Part shown: positions 62,300 through 64,000 of the stretch, one piece after another | Position numbering within the stretch: the stretch's first letter is position 1 | Layout of the letters: the number at the start of each line of letters is the position of its first letter | Source: an uncultured Acidobacteriota bacterium | GTDB taxonomy: Bacteria; Acidobacteriota; Terriglobia; Bryobacterales; Bryobacteraceae | Reading direction: 5' to 3' | Assembly: GCA_902826605.1 (NCBI GenBank) | Contig: CADEFM010000007.1 | Location: forward strand, 238,466-302,465 | Length of the DNA stretch: 64,000 nt | Position numbers and translations under genes: made by a program | Notes under the pieces: generated by a model | The model's input: only the letters and a program-made list of their open reading frames with translations | What the model was told of the DNA's origin: nothing | Database searches by the model: none

Positions 62300-62439
62300 T
62301 TCGACCTGCCGTCCGAATCATTCTGTACGGGCTATAATCGTATCCGTGTCGCCCTCTAGCTTAGGGCCGTCGTGCGCCTTCCATGCATGGCATGTTGTGC
62401 AATGAAAGAGGATGTAACCCGAGAAAACAGGAGCGAAGG

Positions 62440-62817
62440 ATGAAGATTTTGATTGCGTTGTGCATTGCCGCAGGGTCGCTCATGGCCCAAACCACCAAAG
62501 TGACTCCGTTGATGACGAAAGACCTGCCGGAACTTGCCGGAAAGGAAGGCACGGTCGTAACGGTGGAATACGCGCCGGGTGTGTCATCCGCCGCGCACCG
62601 GCACAATGCACATACATTTGTGTACGTCCTGGAAGGGTCGGTGGTAATGCAGGTGAGGGGCGGAAACGAAGTAACGCTCGAAGCAGGGCAGACGTTCTAT
62701 GAAAATCCTGCGGACGTTCATACGGTTTCGCGGAACGCTAGTAATACAAAGGCCGCGAAGATTCTGGTGTTCCTTCTGAAAGAGAAGGGCGCTCCGGTGA
62801 CGGTACCAGTCAAGTGA
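62440..62817 (+). CDS. Secreted cupin-domain protein
   Basis: A 125-residue single-domain cupin. AGGAG precedes ATG 62440. Signal MKILIALCIAAGSLMAQT. Motif 1 includes AAHRHNAHTFVYVLEGSV (His, His, Glu), and motif 2 lies in FYENPADVHTVSRNASN (His), so a metal site is likely. Cupins of this size bind metal or small acids. Secretion suggests an envelope or sensor role. The open frame continues upstream of the ATG, but that region has no signal peptide. Confidence 0.85.
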   Translation: MKILIALCIAAGSLMAQTTKVTPLMTKDLPELAGKEGTVVTVEYAPGVSSAAHRHNAHTFVYVLEGSVVMQVRGGNEVTLEAGQTFYENPADVHTVSRNASNTKAAKILVFLLKEKGAPVTVPVK

Positions 62818-63154
62818 TAACGGTACCGAGGGCAAACTGACCTAAGAAGCTGAAGGTCTTTCTATCGGGAAATATTGGTGGGAATCCGTCCTTGGAGCTG
62901 CGCGACGATTCGCGGGTGGGTGTCCATCGCCCCCGTGTTGTTGCCCACGACGATGAATGTGTACAGTGCAGTCGCTTCCTTGGACCATCGCGCAGACCGA
63001 AGGAGTCCGGGATGGCGGGCCTGCGGCTTGACTATGAATTCGCCATGGACGTGTATACAATTGATGTTGTAAATGAGTCGTGCACACGAACTAGCGAATG
63101 CATGGCCGCTATTGCAAGACAGAACTTAGGCGAGGAAGGATGGAAGAAGATTAA
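62818..63154. other. Intergenic region; 3' part duplicated from upstream of the 36483 gene
   Basis: From about 63049 it matches the upstream region of the 36483 gene: GTATACAATTGATGTTGTAA, CACACGAACTAGCG, AACTTAGGCGAGGAAGGA. The first 230 bases hold no recognisable gene. Confidence 0.6.
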
Positions 63155-64000
63155 ATGTTAAACGCGCGGCTTTTCGCTCTCCCAATCGTTTGTTGCTGCT
63201 GGGTGTCAACCCAGGCGGCTGGTCAGGCCCCCGCTCCCAGTGGAAACGCGAAGGCAACTACCGTGATGCCATCCCGCTTGCCTGGTGGATACCCGGATCT
63301 GCAAGGATATTGGTCCAGTCACACGTCCGCGCCTTTGCAACGCCCCAATGGCGCTGCGGAGTTTTTAACGGATGATGAGTTCAAGACTCGCACAGCGGGA
63401 CGGGGCGCGCCAGCACCTCAGAACAGGAATCGCCCCTTCCCAGACCTGTTCGGAATTGCAGGTGAGGCCAGATTTATCGCGCGGCGCACTTCCATCATCA
63501 CGGACCCTCCGGATGGAAAATTTCCTCCCTTGACGCCGGAAGCGCAGAAGAAATTTGCTGCGGATCAGGAGCACCACAAGTTGCATCCCCACGACGGCCC
63601 GGAGGACCTGTCAACGATCGAGCGGTGTATCACCTGGATTACCAGCGGTCCGCCGATGCTGCCGACTTTTTACAACAATAACTACCAGATCATTCAAACC
63701 AAGGATCATGTCATGATCATGACGGAGATGGTGCACGATGTGCGCATCATCCCGGTGGATGGACGGCCGCATTCGGACATCCGCCAATGGAAGGGGGATT
63801 CCATTGGCCGCTATGAAGGCGATACGCTTGTGGTGGAAACGATCAATTTCAACGGGAAACGTGGCTGGTTCGGCACTCCGGGGACTGAGGGAGGCGGAGA
63901 GCGGCGCCCCGATCAACAGATGAAAGTGATTGAGCGGTTTACCCGAATAGCCCCGGAAGTACTCAGGTATCAGTTTACCGTCGACGACCCAGGCACGTAC
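63155..64000 (+). CDS. Duplicate of the 36483 secreted protein, cut by window edge
   Basis: 282 codons run off the right edge. MLNARLFALPIVCCCWVSTQ is the signal peptide; segments LPGGYPDLQGYWSSHTSAPL, RPNGAAEFLTDDEFKTRTAG, EARFIARRTSIITDPPDGKF, QTKDHVMIMTEMVHDVRIIP, IRQWKGDSIGRYEGDTLVVE match the 36483 gene closely, with scattered substitutions. Upstream DNA is also shared, so the whole gene with its control region was duplicated. Function unknown. Confidence 0.85.
   Translation, partial: MLNARLFALPIVCCCWVSTQAAGQAPAPSGNAKATTVMPSRLPGGYPDLQGYWSSHTSAPLQRPNGAAEFLTDDEFKTRTAGRGAPAPQNRNRPFPDLFGIAGEARFIARRTSIITDPPDGKFPPLTPEAQKKFAADQEHHKLHPHDGPEDLSTIERCITWITSGPPMLPTFYNNNYQIIQTKDHVMIMTEMVHDVRIIPVDGRPHSDIRQWKGDSIGRYEGDTLVVETINFNGKRGWFGTPGTEGGGERRPDQQMKVIERFTRIAPEVLRYQFTVDDPGTY

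Overview
The window looks like a chromosomal segment of an Acidobacteriota soil bacterium, most likely of the Bryobacterales/Solibacter type. The reasoning is gene content: a PadR regulator joined to a large orphan-type MacB/FtsX permease (the ADOP family), eight secreted PQQ-type quinoproteins in 60 kb, cytochrome c domains fused to or placed beside them, a DUF1552 relic, a giant FG-GAP/VCBS protein and many short secreted proteins of unknown role. No ribosomal RNA, CRISPR array, phage structural gene or PQQ biosynthesis gene was seen. Taxonomy is inference; no database was searched.

Layout. 1-7.1 kb: a porin cut by the left edge, a quinoprotein, a SulP anion transporter and an AI-2E family permease. 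7.2-13.9 kb: small secreted proteins, a metallo-beta-lactamase-fold hydrolase, a second copy of the first quinoprotein and a sorbosone-type dehydrogenase. 14.1-18.2 kb: a PadR / ADOP permease / ABC ATPase cassette with a clear promoter-operator, bracketed by near-identical 17-bp repeats. 18.2-37.5 kb: an RluA-like protein, a GreB factor, a hydrolase, an SGNH hydrolase / cytochrome c / PQQ alcohol dehydrogenase operon, two quinoprotein-cytochrome fusions and housekeeping-like small proteins. 37.9-41.6 kb: tRNA-Asn, transaldolase, tRNA-Lys, then a damaged IS3-family element and an integrase relic. 41.7-46.4 kb: an MFS transporter, a broken copy of the ABC ATPase 3' end, a phosphodiesterase, an integrase relic and a secreted protein. 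46.7-52.3 kb: one giant FG-GAP gene split by a single-base frameshift. 52.6-64 kb: a DUF1552 relic, a secreted RidA, two further quinoproteins, small secreted proteins and, at the right edge, a duplicate of the 36.5-kb gene together with its upstream region.

How the genes work together. Most coding capacity serves periplasmic oxidation. Quinoproteins oxidise sugars or alcohols, and electrons probably pass through their own or neighbouring c-type haem domains. Porin, SulP, MFS and AI-2E proteins handle transport.

The most unusual signal is a family of about 18-bp intergenic sites (GWTAA, six bases, TTATC, usually followed by GG). These lie beside or around gene cassettes and occur alongside four degenerate tyrosine-recombinase fragments. 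Truncated 3' gene fragments (43.2 and 31.9 kb) and duplicated gene-plus-promoter blocks (36.5 and 63.1 kb) show that the region is being actively reshuffled. I propose the sites as remnants of a site-specific recombination system. This is a hypothesis that needs a genome-wide search.
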